Of a stretch of 53,122 nt of DNA, positions 40,409-49,023 are shown piece after piece (positions within the stretch are counted from its first letter, which is position 1; every line of letters begins with the position of its first letter). The stretch covers positions 1 to 53,122 of the forward strand of contig JAPKBZ010000025.1 of assembly GCA_028823175.1 (NCBI GenBank), read 5' to 3'. The notes beneath the pieces were generated by a model. It was not told where the DNA came from, did no database searches, and saw only the letters and a program-made list of their open reading frames with translations. Both the position numbers and the translations under genes were made by a program. This DNA is from Myxococcota bacterium (GTDB lineage Bacteria; Myxococcota_A; UBA9160; UBA4427).

Positions 40409-40431
40409 AAACCGGAGTCGGGTTCCGGTTT
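40409..40431. promoter_or_regulatory. Palindromic TetR operator
   Basis: AAACCGGA (40409-40416) and TCCGGTTT (40424-40431) form a perfect 8-bp inverted repeat around a 7-bp spacer. It begins six bases upstream of the TetR ATG. The size and position match TetR-type operators, and no hairpin-terminator context is present. Confidence 0.7.
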
Positions 40432-40461
40432 CTAGTATGCCGAACTTTTCGGACGCGTCAA

Positions 40462-40660
40462 GCCTCCTCGTACCGAGGGGGCAAGGCTGGGCTCGACCGG
40501 CTGACCGCCGGTATGGCGTTCGAACTCAAGGACGAGGTCACCGAGCGAGACCCCCGAGTTCAAGCCGCTCTCGACCCAGCTTCCCTTGGGCCGGCTCGCA
40601 ACGGGCCGCGAGGACGCCCTATTCGCACTTTTCCTTGCGTCCGGCGACCCCCTTCAGCGG
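40462..40660 (+). pseudogene. Remnant of a short-chain dehydrogenase (SDR)
   Basis: The plus strand reads S-S-Y-R-G-G-K-A-G-L-D-R-L-T-A-G-M-A-F-E-L-K-D from 40465. Y (40471) and K four residues later are the SDR catalytic YxxxK, and 'KAGLDRLTAGMAFELK' is a standard SDR helix. It runs to 'VTERDPRVQAALD', and in another frame (40586 on) to 'LGRLATGREDALFALFLASGDP', an SDR C-terminal helix. The first two pieces are out of register with a normal SDR and the third is frameshifted. The rest of the gene is absent. This fills the 40404-40727 interval, in which no intact gene is seen. Confidence 0.65.
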
Positions 40661-40727
40661 CGGATGGGCGCAGTCGCTGAGCACAGTCGCCAACCCATTC
40701 CTCCGAGGGGAGGAGTCCCTCGCGGGT

Positions 40728-42968
40728 CTAATCCGGCTCGGGTGCCGAAACCTCCACCGGGATCGCATTGAGCACCGCGTTGCCGGAGAGGGGGTCGAGG
40801 GGGCGACCGTCGGTGAGTCGGTTGCTGTTCACCCCGGGATGGGCCGCGGCCACGGAAAGCCGGCTCCCGGGTTGTCCGTGCCCCCACCCGTGAGGGAGTG
40901 ACACGACTCCTGGCATGAGGTCGTCGCTGATTTCGACCGGTGCCACGATCCGGCCCACCCGCGACGCGATTGCGGCCAGGCTGCCGTTGGCGAGTTCCCG
41001 TTCCTGGGCGTCATCGGGGTGCATCTGGAGGGTGCAGCGACTCCGACCTTTCACCAGTGATTCCACATTGTGCATCCAGGAGTTGTTGGAGCGCAGGTGC
41101 CGCCGGCCGATTAGGAGCAGGCCCTCGGGCTGGGGCTCGGTGAGCACTCGGTCGAGTCGATCGAGTTCGGTGAGAATATCGCCTCCCACCAACTCGATTC
41201 GCGCCGAGGGGGTTGAGAGGATTTCGGGAATTCGCGGCTTCAGGGGGCCGAAATCGATGCCGTGCGGCCGAGTCTCCAAGCGGTCCAGGGAGAGCCCTTC
41301 GGCCGAGTCGTCGAAGCCGTCGCCGTAGGGTCCCATCCGCAGCATGATATCGAGAAGGGCCTCGGGGCCCGGTCTTCCCGAGACGCGGGCGAGGATTTCG
41401 TCGACCCCCGAGCCGTGAATGGGGGACTCGGGGTTCGAGACGTGGCCCTCGACCAGTCCCCGCTGCATCATGTCGTCAATTTCTTCTGGGTGCGCATCGG
41501 CTCCCTGGCCGCTGGCCACCAGGGCCAACCGCGCCAGAATGACGGCTTCGCTGGGCCCCTGGGCTTCAAAAACCGGCGGCGAGTAGTTGGCAACATTGCG
41601 GACGGCAAGGCTGGCGAAGGAGAGGTCATAATGCCCGCGCTCGAGCAGCGAGGGTGGCGGCAGGATGACATCGGCGTGCCGGGTGGTTTCGTTGCAGTAA
41701 ATGTCGACACTGACCATGAAGTCGAGATTTTCGATGGCCTTTTCCAGGCGTTCCGAGTCGGGCGTGGAGAGAGCGGGGTTTCCCCCGATCGTGACCAAGG
41801 CGCGAACTTGACCTTCGCCGGCCGTCTCCATCTCGTCGGCCAGGGTCGCTACGGGAAATTCACCCATGACCTCGGGTAACTCGCGCACTCGGCTCTTCCA
41901 GCGCCCGGTTGAAAAACCTCGCCCGCCTGCGCGCTTTTGAGCGCGGGAACCCGCGGCCTTGGGAAACATGGAGCCGCCGGGCCGATCCAGGTTTCCCGTC
42001 AGAATATTGAGCAGGTCTGTCGCCCAGGAGGCGAGGGTGCCGAAGCTCACGGTGTGGATTCCCATTCGGCCATAGACCACGCCTCGCTCGGCCGCTGCGA
42101 GCTCCCGGGCCAGGCGACGAAGGGTTTTGGCCCCGACGCCACAGCGCTCGGCCACACGTTCGGGGGTGAAGGGTTGGACGGCCACTCGCACCGCGTCCAA
42201 TCCGTTGACGTGATCGCCCATGCCGCCCAGGTCGATGAGATCTTCTTCGAAGAGAGTGTGAATCATGGCTACGAGGAGCAGCGAATCGCTTCCGGGTCGC
42301 ACGAAGAGGTGCTCGTCCGCCAGGCGGGTGGTTCGGGTGCGTCGAGGATCGACCACAACGATGCGGCCGCCGCGTTTCTGGATCGCCTTGAGGCGCCCGG
42401 GGAAATCCGGCGCCGTGCAGAGGCTTCCATTGGATTCCAGGGGGTTGGCCCCGAGCATCAGCAGAAAATCCGTCCGATCGAGGTCGGGCACCGGAATGGC
42501 GCCAGGCGATCCGAAGAGGGCGCCCGAGGAAACGTGCCTGGGGATTTGATCCACCGTGCTCGCCGAGTAGATGTTGCGGGTTCCGAGGGCTTTGAGGACG
42601 GGCCGGACGTAGAGGGCTCCAGCCATATTATGAACGTTGGGGTTGCCCAGGTAGGCGGCTACTGAGTCCCGGCCATTGTTCTCCATGATGGGAAGAAGGC
42701 GCTTCTCGATCTCCGCGAAGGCCTCATCCCAGCTGGCCTCGACATGTTTTCCGTTGCGCTTGATCAAGGGGCTGCGCAGGCGGTCGGGATCTTCGTGAAC
42801 CCGGGCGATGGCCGTGCCCTTGGGGCAAATATACCCGCCGCTGAATACGTCCTCGGCATCGCCGCGAACCTTGATGACGCGGTCACCCTGGATCTCGAGC
42901 TCGAGTCCGCAAGTCGCTTCGCAGAGCGAGCATGTGCGGAAAACCTTACGGGTCGTTTCAGTGCTCAT
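40728..42968 (-). CDS. Molybdopterin oxidoreductase (COG0243, formate-dehydrogenase-like)
   Basis: A 746-residue enzyme. The N-terminal [4Fe-4S] ligands are C13, C16, C20 and C48 ('FRTCSLCEATCGLELEIQGDRV...YICPKG'). 'YLGNPNVHNMAGALYVRPVLKALGTRNIYSASTVDQIPRHVSSGALFG' is the metal-site region, with no Cys or Sec in the S-T-V-D-Q stretch; 'LMLGANPLESNGSLCTAPDFPGRLKAIQKRGGRIVVVDPRRTRTTRLADEHLFVRPGSDSLLLVAM' and the C-terminal 'MHPDDAQERELANGSLAAIASRVGRIVAPVEIS' bind the cofactor. There is no twin-arginine signal, so it is cytoplasmic. ATG 42968 follows GGAGGAAATC. Substrate unknown; the acyl-CoA ligase gene lies upstream on the same strand. Confidence 0.88.
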   Translation of the reverse strand: MSTETTRKVFRTCSLCEATCGLELEIQGDRVIKVRGDAEDVFSGGYICPKGTAIARVHEDPDRLRSPLIKRNGKHVEASWDEAFAEIEKRLLPIMENNGRDSVAAYLGNPNVHNMAGALYVRPVLKALGTRNIYSASTVDQIPRHVSSGALFGSPGAIPVPDLDRTDFLLMLGANPLESNGSLCTAPDFPGRLKAIQKRGGRIVVVDPRRTRTTRLADEHLFVRPGSDSLLLVAMIHTLFEEDLIDLGGMGDHVNGLDAVRVAVQPFTPERVAERCGVGAKTLRRLARELAAAERGVVYGRMGIHTVSFGTLASWATDLLNILTGNLDRPGGSMFPKAAGSRAQKRAGGRGFSTGRWKSRVRELPEVMGEFPVATLADEMETAGEGQVRALVTIGGNPALSTPDSERLEKAIENLDFMVSVDIYCNETTRHADVILPPPSLLERGHYDLSFASLAVRNVANYSPPVFEAQGPSEAVILARLALVASGQGADAHPEEIDDMMQRGLVEGHVSNPESPIHGSGVDEILARVSGRPGPEALLDIMLRMGPYGDGFDDSAEGLSLDRLETRPHGIDFGPLKPRIPEILSTPSARIELVGGDILTELDRLDRVLTEPQPEGLLLIGRRHLRSNNSWMHNVESLVKGRSRCTLQMHPDDAQERELANGSLAAIASRVGRIVAPVEISDDLMPGVVSLPHGWGHGQPGSRLSVAAAHPGVNSNRLTDGRPLDPLSGNAVLNAIPVEVSAPEPD

Positions 42969-43073
42969 GATTTCCTCCAAATCAATTCTAGTTCCGGGTC
43001 GGCCCCGCCGCCCGCGTGCCAAGGGCGAACGGTCGCGCCAGTTCTTGCGTCAACTAGCGCGTCAGCCGTCGCG

Positions 43074-44639
43074 TCAAATATTGCGGTCCCGGCCTTCCCA
43101 GTAGCGGTCCCGTAGAAGGCGCTTGTAGAGCTTTCCGGTGGGATGACGCGGAAGTTTTTCCTCAAAATCAATCGAACGCGGCATCTTGTAGCCGGCCAGG
43201 TGCTCGCGGCAATGTTTCTTGAGTTCCTCGACGAGGGGGTCGGCTGGAGTATGCCCCGGGAGCAGCTCCACAGCGGCCTTGACTTCTTCACCGAACTCTT
43301 CGTTGGGTATGCCGAAGACCGCCGCATCGGCGACGGCGGGGTGTGAGACGAGCACGCCCTCGATTTCGGCCGGGTATATGTTGACGCCGCCCGATATGAT
43401 CATGTCTATCTTTCGGTCACTCATGAAAAGATAACCCTCTTCGTCGAGATATCCGATATCGCCGACGCTGAAGACACCGGGTTCGAGGTGCGCTTCCCGG
43501 GTCTTCACGGGATCCTTGTGGTACTCGAAATCCGTCCCCATCTGGTTTCGGAAATAGAGTTGGCCGGCCTCTCCCGGGGCGGCAATGGAACCGTCTTCCT
43601 TGACAACCCGGACTTCGAGATTGGGAAGGGGTTTGCCCAGGGATCCCGGGCGCTCGAGCCACTCGGCGGAATCGATGGTGCTAATGATTGCGCTTTCCGT
43701 GGATCCGTAATACTCGGAGACTTTTTCACCCCACCAATCGATCATGGCCCGCTTGATCTCCGGTGAGCAGGGGGCTGCTCCATGCCAGACCGCTTGAAGG
43801 CTTGAGGCGTCGAAGCGTTCACGTCGGGTCGCATCGACTCGCAAGAGACGCACGAATTGAGTGGGAACCAGATGGATGTTGGTGATCGAATGCTCTTCGA
43901 TCAAGTCCAGGGTTTCCCCCGCTTCGAAGCCGTGGCGCATGACGACGGCATTGCCTGCGAGCAGAGGCAAGAACGAGAAGGCCCATTGGGCTGAATGGTA
44001 GACGGGGCCGATGAGTAGCGTTCGGCCGGTTTCGGGCATGCCGAGATTGCCCACGATGGATTGACCGACGAGCATCATCAACTCGACGGGCTTTCCCTCG
44101 CCAGAGAAGGAGTCGGAGACCACACCCTTGGGCCGGCCCGTTGTGCCCGAGGTGTAGAACATGGGTCCACCCAGCCCGGTGGCTTCGCTCTCCGAGGGAG
44201 AATGATCTGCCAGCACAGCTTCGTAGGGTTGGAAGCCCTCGGGCGCGTTTTCGCGCATCATGAGGGCGAGCTTCAACTCGGGGCAATCGGGTTGGGCCAG
44301 GGCTTCGCGGCCCAGTTCTCCAAAGGCCGCCCCGACCACGAGAGCCTGGGAGTCCGAGTTCTCGAGGACATAACTCACCTCTTCGCCGACCCAATGCCAG
44401 TTGATGGGGACGTAGCGAATCCCCAAATGGGTGGCGGCCAGCATGCACTCGTAATATTCCCGACGGTTTTCGGAAAGGATCGAGAGGGTGTCGCCCTTTT
44501 CCAGTCCGGCGCCTTGGAGAGCGGCCATCAGCCGGTTGACCCTTTGGTTCAACTCGCTCCAAGAGGTGCTTCCGTGTTCGTCGCTGAGGGCTGGCGTCTC
44601 GCCGAGGCGGTCCGCGAGGGGTTGGAGAAGCGTGGCCAT
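43074..44639 (-). CDS. AMP-forming acyl-CoA ligase
   Basis: A 521-residue adenylating enzyme. Motifs are 'MFYTSGTTGRPKGV' (P-loop), 'SEYYGSTESAIISTI' (A5-like), 'VFSVGDIGYLDEEGYLFMSDRKIDMIISGGVNIYPAEIEGVLVSHPAVADAAVFGIPNEEFGEEV' and the C-terminal lysine in 'LPRHPTGKLYKRLLRD'. It makes a CoA thioester from a carboxylic acid. ATG 44639 is at the family start. The gene lies 105 bp upstream of the molybdopterin oxidoreductase gene on the same strand. Substrate unknown; the family assignment is secure. Confidence 0.9.
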   Translation of the reverse strand: MATLLQPLADRLGETPALSDEHGSTSWSELNQRVNRLMAALQGAGLEKGDTLSILSENRREYYECMLAATHLGIRYVPINWHWVGEEVSYVLENSDSQALVVGAAFGELGREALAQPDCPELKLALMMRENAPEGFQPYEAVLADHSPSESEATGLGGPMFYTSGTTGRPKGVVSDSFSGEGKPVELMMLVGQSIVGNLGMPETGRTLLIGPVYHSAQWAFSFLPLLAGNAVVMRHGFEAGETLDLIEEHSITNIHLVPTQFVRLLRVDATRRERFDASSLQAVWHGAAPCSPEIKRAMIDWWGEKVSEYYGSTESAIISTIDSAEWLERPGSLGKPLPNLEVRVVKEDGSIAAPGEAGQLYFRNQMGTDFEYHKDPVKTREAHLEPGVFSVGDIGYLDEEGYLFMSDRKIDMIISGGVNIYPAEIEGVLVSHPAVADAAVFGIPNEEFGEEVKAAVELLPGHTPADPLVEELKKHCREHLAGYKMPRSIDFEEKLPRHPTGKLYKRLLRDRYWEGRDRNI

Positions 44640-44849
44640 GGGGTTCTGTCTCCGCGTGTTGCCGATATAAGGGGAGACTCTAACGCGCTGAAGGCCATGC
44701 GTTGAGTCGCTACCCCACGGGGTGAGGTCTGGCGCTCGGTCGGTTGCGGCCCGAGTAGAACTGGGCTGTCCTTGCCCGCGGGCAACGTGAGCCGAACTGG
44801 ACCTGGGCGAGTGTCGAACGGGGTCTCTTCGCGATGAGTCGGAGCGGAA

Positions 44850-46250
44850 ATGGCAGAACCCGGTGCGAACCCGGAGGACAAGGCCCCGGGGTTCTCTTCC
44901 CGGGCCTCTGCCCCCGGACGCCTCTCTCTCGACGTTCTGGTCTCCTATAGCCTGCCCTCGGTGGGCTTTGGATTTACGGGCCTTCTCTTCGTCATCTACC
45001 TGATGAAGTTCAGCACCGATGTCCTGCTGATCGCGCCGGGCGTGATAGGAACTCTCTTCGCGCTCTCTCGTCTCTGGGATGCGATCTCCGACCCGCTCGT
45101 CGGCTATCTGTCGGATAGGACCCACTCGCGTCTCGGTCGGCGCCGCTCCTGGATGCTCGCTGCCGCGCTGCCGGTTGCCGTGGGAATCTGGATGCTTTGG
45201 TCCCCGCCCCCTTCGTTAACCGGCGTAGGCGTGGTGGTTTGGATGGCTATCGCTCTCTTCGTCTACGAGACGGCGAGTACGGCCTTTTTTATCCCCTATG
45301 GCGCTCTCGGGGTAGAGTTGACGCCCCTATACCACGAGCGGACTCGTCTGTTTGGGTATCGGCACGTGATTTCCGCCCTGGGTCTGGTCATGGGCTTGGG
45401 GGCCTATAGTTTCATCGACCAGGCGGGAGACCCCAGGGAGGCAGCCCGTCTGATGGCGTCTGTCGGTGCTTGTCTCGTGGCAGCGTTCTGCCTCTACTCG
45501 GCGTGGCGCCTTCCCGAGCGCAGGGAATACCAGGGACGCGGGTCCAGCGGGATCCTGCGCTCGGTGTCCGACGTCCTTCGCAATCCCCACGCGCGCCGTC
45601 TGCTGATCGTGTATTTCATCGATAGTTTTGGGGCCGCGAGTATCGGCATGCTGGTCCCCTACGTGACCGAGTACGTCTTGAACCGACCCGATTTGGCCGC
45701 TCCGATCATTCTCATCTACTTCATACCGCAATTTCTATTTACGCCCCTCTGGATTCGCCTCTCGAAAAAATTCGGAAAGAAGGTGCTCTGGCTCTCTTCG
45801 ATGTGGGTGAGCGTCTTCGGCTTTGCCGCGCTCTTTTTCATCGATGACGGGAATAATCCGCTGATCTGGTTGGTGCCTCCGATTCTTGGTTTTGCCGGAG
45901 GCTGCGCGCCGATCGTCGCTCCCTCGATCAAAGCGGACATCATCGACTACGACGAGTACCGCACGGGGGAGCGCAAAGAGGGCGCCTATCTGGCCGCATG
46001 GAATTTTATCCGAAAATCAGCGGGAGCCGTCACGGCCTTCATCGTCGGGTGGATGCTCCAAGAACTCGATTTCCGGCCGAATATGGAGCAGTCCGAGGGC
46101 ACGAAGGTCGCTCTCCGAACGCTTTTCTCGCTTATCCCCGCAGTCTGTTTCGCGGTCGGTGCTCTGATTTTTTCTGGCTTCGAATTCAACGAGGCCGAGC
46201 ATCGGGCGGTGCGAAGAGCGATCGAGGAAGGGGGCGACCGGAGAGAGTGA
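44850..46250 (+). CDS. MelB-like MFS transporter, paralogue
   Basis: A 466-residue, 12-helix transporter. The signature 'SRLWDAISDPLVGYLSDRTHSRLGRRRSWML' and 'REYQGRGSSGILRSVSDVLRNPHARRLLIVYF' correspond closely to the paralogue at 9617-10999, and 'ADIIDYDEYRTGERKEGAYLAAWNFIRKSAGA' matches the late loop. It is divergent from the acyl-CoA ligase gene, which suggests a shared substrate. ATG 44850. Confidence 0.85.
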   Translation: MAEPGANPEDKAPGFSSRASAPGRLSLDVLVSYSLPSVGFGFTGLLFVIYLMKFSTDVLLIAPGVIGTLFALSRLWDAISDPLVGYLSDRTHSRLGRRRSWMLAAALPVAVGIWMLWSPPPSLTGVGVVVWMAIALFVYETASTAFFIPYGALGVELTPLYHERTRLFGYRHVISALGLVMGLGAYSFIDQAGDPREAARLMASVGACLVAAFCLYSAWRLPERREYQGRGSSGILRSVSDVLRNPHARRLLIVYFIDSFGAASIGMLVPYVTEYVLNRPDLAAPIILIYFIPQFLFTPLWIRLSKKFGKKVLWLSSMWVSVFGFAALFFIDDGNNPLIWLVPPILGFAGGCAPIVAPSIKADIIDYDEYRTGERKEGAYLAAWNFIRKSAGAVTAFIVGWMLQELDFRPNMEQSEGTKVALRTLFSLIPAVCFAVGALIFSGFEFNEAEHRAVRRAIEEGGDRRE

Positions 46251-46313
46251 TGTCGGCTCGTCTCGTTTGGGGTGCATCGCTAAAGAGGGCCGCAGGTATA
46301 TTTTCGGGCTAGT

Positions 46314-47702
46314 GTGCGAACCCCTTCGTCCACCCCGAGAACCAGACCGTTGGTCAAATCCCACGCAGAAGAGAGCCTTGGCGCGAATCCCGGCGACGCC
46401 GCGCTGAATCCTGCCGATTCGGTGGCGATGGGAGTTCCCTCGTCGCGAACCCTAGAGCGATTGGGCCTCGGCGCAGGGGCGTTTCGGGCACTGGCCCACA
46501 GACCCTTCCGACTCCTATTCCTCTCTTTTCTTATCAACCAGACGGGGTTTTGGATTTCGCACATCTCATTGCAGGGCCTTATGGTCGAGCTTTCCGACAA
46601 TGATACCCGCGAAAACGGACTTCTCTTTTTTGTGCTCTTTTTGCCTGCTTTCTTGCTTGCTCCTCTCGCAGGTGTCGCGGCAGACCGGTTCGACCGAAAA
46701 AAAATTGTTCTCTGTTGTTACGGTTCGGTGATGCTTTGTTCTGCGGCCCTGACGACGGCAACAGCGACGGATTGGTTGACGCCGGACAGGCTCCTGGCCA
46801 TCGCTTTTGCCCTGGGGATTTCCTTCGCTTTGTCGGGTCCAGCCAGCCACGCGATCGCCGCCAACGCGGTTTCCACGAGCGATCTCCCGAGTGCCGTCTC
46901 CTTGCAATCCGCTGCCAATAATCTGACCCGAGTGATGGGCCCCCTGCTGGCAGCGCCCCTAGTGGCAAGTTCTCGATTCGAATGGTCGTTCGCGCTCTAT
47001 TTCGTCGCTGCGGCCGCGGCGGCTGGATTGACAGCTTCCATGCGGATCACTCGCTTTAAATTGCAAGAGGAGGCAGGCGGAATTTTTGCCCGGATGGCGA
47101 GCGGCTTCAACCATGCGCGTGAGAGGAAGCCAGCTCTTCCAGCGCTCTGCACCGTCGCCATCCTGTCTTTTTTTGGCGTTTCGCACACGGTGCTGATTCC
47201 CGCTTTCGCCGACGACGTGTTGGGCTCCCCCGACTATTTCGCCTGGCTTGCCGCGGCGACGGGTGTGGGGGCGATGGTGGGCGCGCTACGCGCTGGCCGG
47301 GTGGGCCGTGAGCCCTCCATGTGGCGAGCCGGACGAGGAATGTTCGCCTACGGGTTGGCGCTGCTGATCTTTGCGCTCAACACCCATATCGTTCCCGCGA
47401 TGATCGCGCAGTTGGTGGTGGGCTATTTCTATTTTTCGGTGATGACCAGCCTGCAGACGCTGGTCCAGATGATCGTCGACGAATCCAAGCGGGGTCGGGT
47501 CATGAGCCTTTTTCAGGTGGCCTGGGCCGGTCTGATACCGTTCGGAAGTCTCGCCATGGGTTTCCTCGCCGAACCTTTGGGTTCGCCTCTCACGATCCAG
47601 ATCGGTGCATTGGTCTGTGTATTCTTCGGGCTGCTCGTCGGCTTCATCTACTGGGGGCAGCGGGCGAGTCCGACCCCGTCCGGTGATCTGGCTCGCGGGT
47701 AA
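46314..47702 (+). CDS. MFS transporter of the EntS/MFS_3 type
   Basis: A 462-residue, 12-helix exporter. 'AFRALAHRPFRLLFLSFLINQTGFWISHISLQGLMVELSDN' starts the first helix pair. 'LFLPAFLLAPLAGVAADRFDRKKIVLCCYGSVML' has the G-x-x-x-D-R-x-x-R/K motif, and 'DLPSAVSLQSAANNLTRVMGPLLAAPLV' matches the EntS-like group. Members move siderophores or other hydrophobic compounds. The start is uncertain: GTG 46314 extends 38 codons before a later ATG at 46428. It follows the MelB-like gene. Confidence 0.82.
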   Translation: MRTPSSTPRTRPLVKSHAEESLGANPGDAALNPADSVAMGVPSSRTLERLGLGAGAFRALAHRPFRLLFLSFLINQTGFWISHISLQGLMVELSDNDTRENGLLFFVLFLPAFLLAPLAGVAADRFDRKKIVLCCYGSVMLCSAALTTATATDWLTPDRLLAIAFALGISFALSGPASHAIAANAVSTSDLPSAVSLQSAANNLTRVMGPLLAAPLVASSRFEWSFALYFVAAAAAAGLTASMRITRFKLQEEAGGIFARMASGFNHARERKPALPALCTVAILSFFGVSHTVLIPAFADDVLGSPDYFAWLAAATGVGAMVGALRAGRVGREPSMWRAGRGMFAYGLALLIFALNTHIVPAMIAQLVVGYFYFSVMTSLQTLVQMIVDESKRGRVMSLFQVAWAGLIPFGSLAMGFLAEPLGSPLTIQIGALVCVFFGLLVGFIYWGQRASPTPSGDLARG

Positions 47703-47739
47703 TTCTCTCGCCGGTGTGCTGCGGGCTGGGAAGGATCCA

Positions 47740-48930
47740 TTAGAGCGCTTCGAAGAAGGCCTTTAGCATCGCGAAGGCTCCGGCCCCTCCGACGAGGCCC
47801 ATCTGCATTTTGTTGGGGGTGTAGCCGAAGCCGACACCTTGATCCGGATCGGCCATCCCCAGCGATCCGCCGGCGCCGGGGTGTCCAAAAGATCGGGGGC
47901 TTGGCGAGAGAGGCATAATCATGGAACGCAGCATGAAGCCCTGGCCAAAGCGCATGGGGAGGCCGCCCAAGACCGCATCCGGGCCCTCGGCTTGAACAGT
48001 GATCGCACGATCGATGCTCTCGCTCTCGAGGATCCGAACTCCATCGACTTCGCCGCCCACGGAGAGTGCGCCGTAGATTCTCGCGAGAGCACGCGCGGTG
48101 CCGTGGCCGTTGGCTGCGGGAATTTCGGCTCGCCGCCATTCGGGGCTGTTGACCGCATCGGGGGGAATCCGAGGGTTGTTGAAGGCCCCGCCGGTCATCG
48201 TGCTTGGATCGGCCATATCGCGCATAAAGGCCTTCAGGGCGTCGGGAATTTTGCGCGAGCTGCTCGACTTGGCTCCGGCGATGACTTGGCCGTGAAGGCG
48301 TGAAATACGACCGTGGTCTTCGTCGGGAACCCCAATCTGGAAATCCGCATCCAAGGGACCAGCCACATTTTCACGGAAGAACTCCCCAACGCTTTGTCCC
48401 GAGATACGCCGCAGCACCTCGCCCACCAGGTGGCCAAACGTGATGGCGTGGTACCCGTGGCGCGTCCCTGGCTCCCACCAGGGTTCCTCCTCGGCCAGGG
48501 CCGAAGTGAAGGCCTTCCAATCGTAGAGAACTGAGGTGTCCAGGGGTTTTCGGACGGCGGGCAGCCCCGCCTGGTGACAGAGGAGTTGACGTACCGGGAT
48601 CTCGGCCTTGTTCGCTGCTGAGAATTCCGGCCAGTATTGGCTCACCGGGGCATCGAGGTCGAGTTGCCCCCGCTCCACGAGTTGTTGAATGCAGATCGAG
48701 AGCATGCCCTTGGTCGTGGAGTAGAGGTTTACCAGAGTATCCCTCTGCCATTCCCGATCAGATTCAGGCTCGAGAAGGCCTCCCCATAAATCCACGACGA
48801 GCTGCCCGTTGAGGGTAAAGGCGACCCCAGCACCGAGGTCGGTGCCGTTCTCGAGATTCTCGGAGAAGATGCGTCGAACATTTTCGAAACGCGCTTCGCA
48901 GTGGCCGTGGATGGGCGTGCTCTGGGTCAT
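47740..48930 (-). CDS. Beta-lactamase-fold serine hydrolase (EstB-like)
   Basis: A 396-residue penicillin-binding-fold hydrolase with the S-x-x-K site 'LYSTTKGMLS' (S71 and K74), 'ETGTRHGYHAITFGHLVGEVLRRISG' providing the tyrosine (Y-H-A), and a late 'GHPGAGGSLG' glycine loop. No secretion signal is seen. Many such proteins are esterases rather than beta-lactamases. ATG 48930 follows GAAAGGGAAACACG; the ATG seven codons upstream lacks such a site. It faces the EntS-like gene. Confidence 0.86.
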   Translation of the reverse strand: MTQSTPIHGHCEARFENVRRIFSENLENGTDLGAGVAFTLNGQLVVDLWGGLLEPESDREWQRDTLVNLYSTTKGMLSICIQQLVERGQLDLDAPVSQYWPEFSAANKAEIPVRQLLCHQAGLPAVRKPLDTSVLYDWKAFTSALAEEEPWWEPGTRHGYHAITFGHLVGEVLRRISGQSVGEFFRENVAGPLDADFQIGVPDEDHGRISRLHGQVIAGAKSSSSRKIPDALKAFMRDMADPSTMTGGAFNNPRIPPDAVNSPEWRRAEIPAANGHGTARALARIYGALSVGGEVDGVRILESESIDRAITVQAEGPDAVLGGLPMRFGQGFMLRSMIMPLSPSPRSFGHPGAGGSLGMADPDQGVGFGYTPNKMQMGLVGGAGAFAMLKAFFEAL

Positions 48931-49023
48931 CGTGTTTCCCTTTCGCTTCATGCGCTGGATGGAGAGTAGAGGGCCAGTCGGCAGAGCTCAGATTTTCGAA
49001 GACTCTTCGAGTTTTATCGCCGA

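Noticed and set aside
40437..40901. Plus-strand open frame across the SDR remnant and the 3' end of the molybdopterin oxidoreductase gene
   Set aside because: Arg/Pro/Ser-rich composition without motifs, running over the end of the clear minus-strand gene. The SDR remnant is in different frames.
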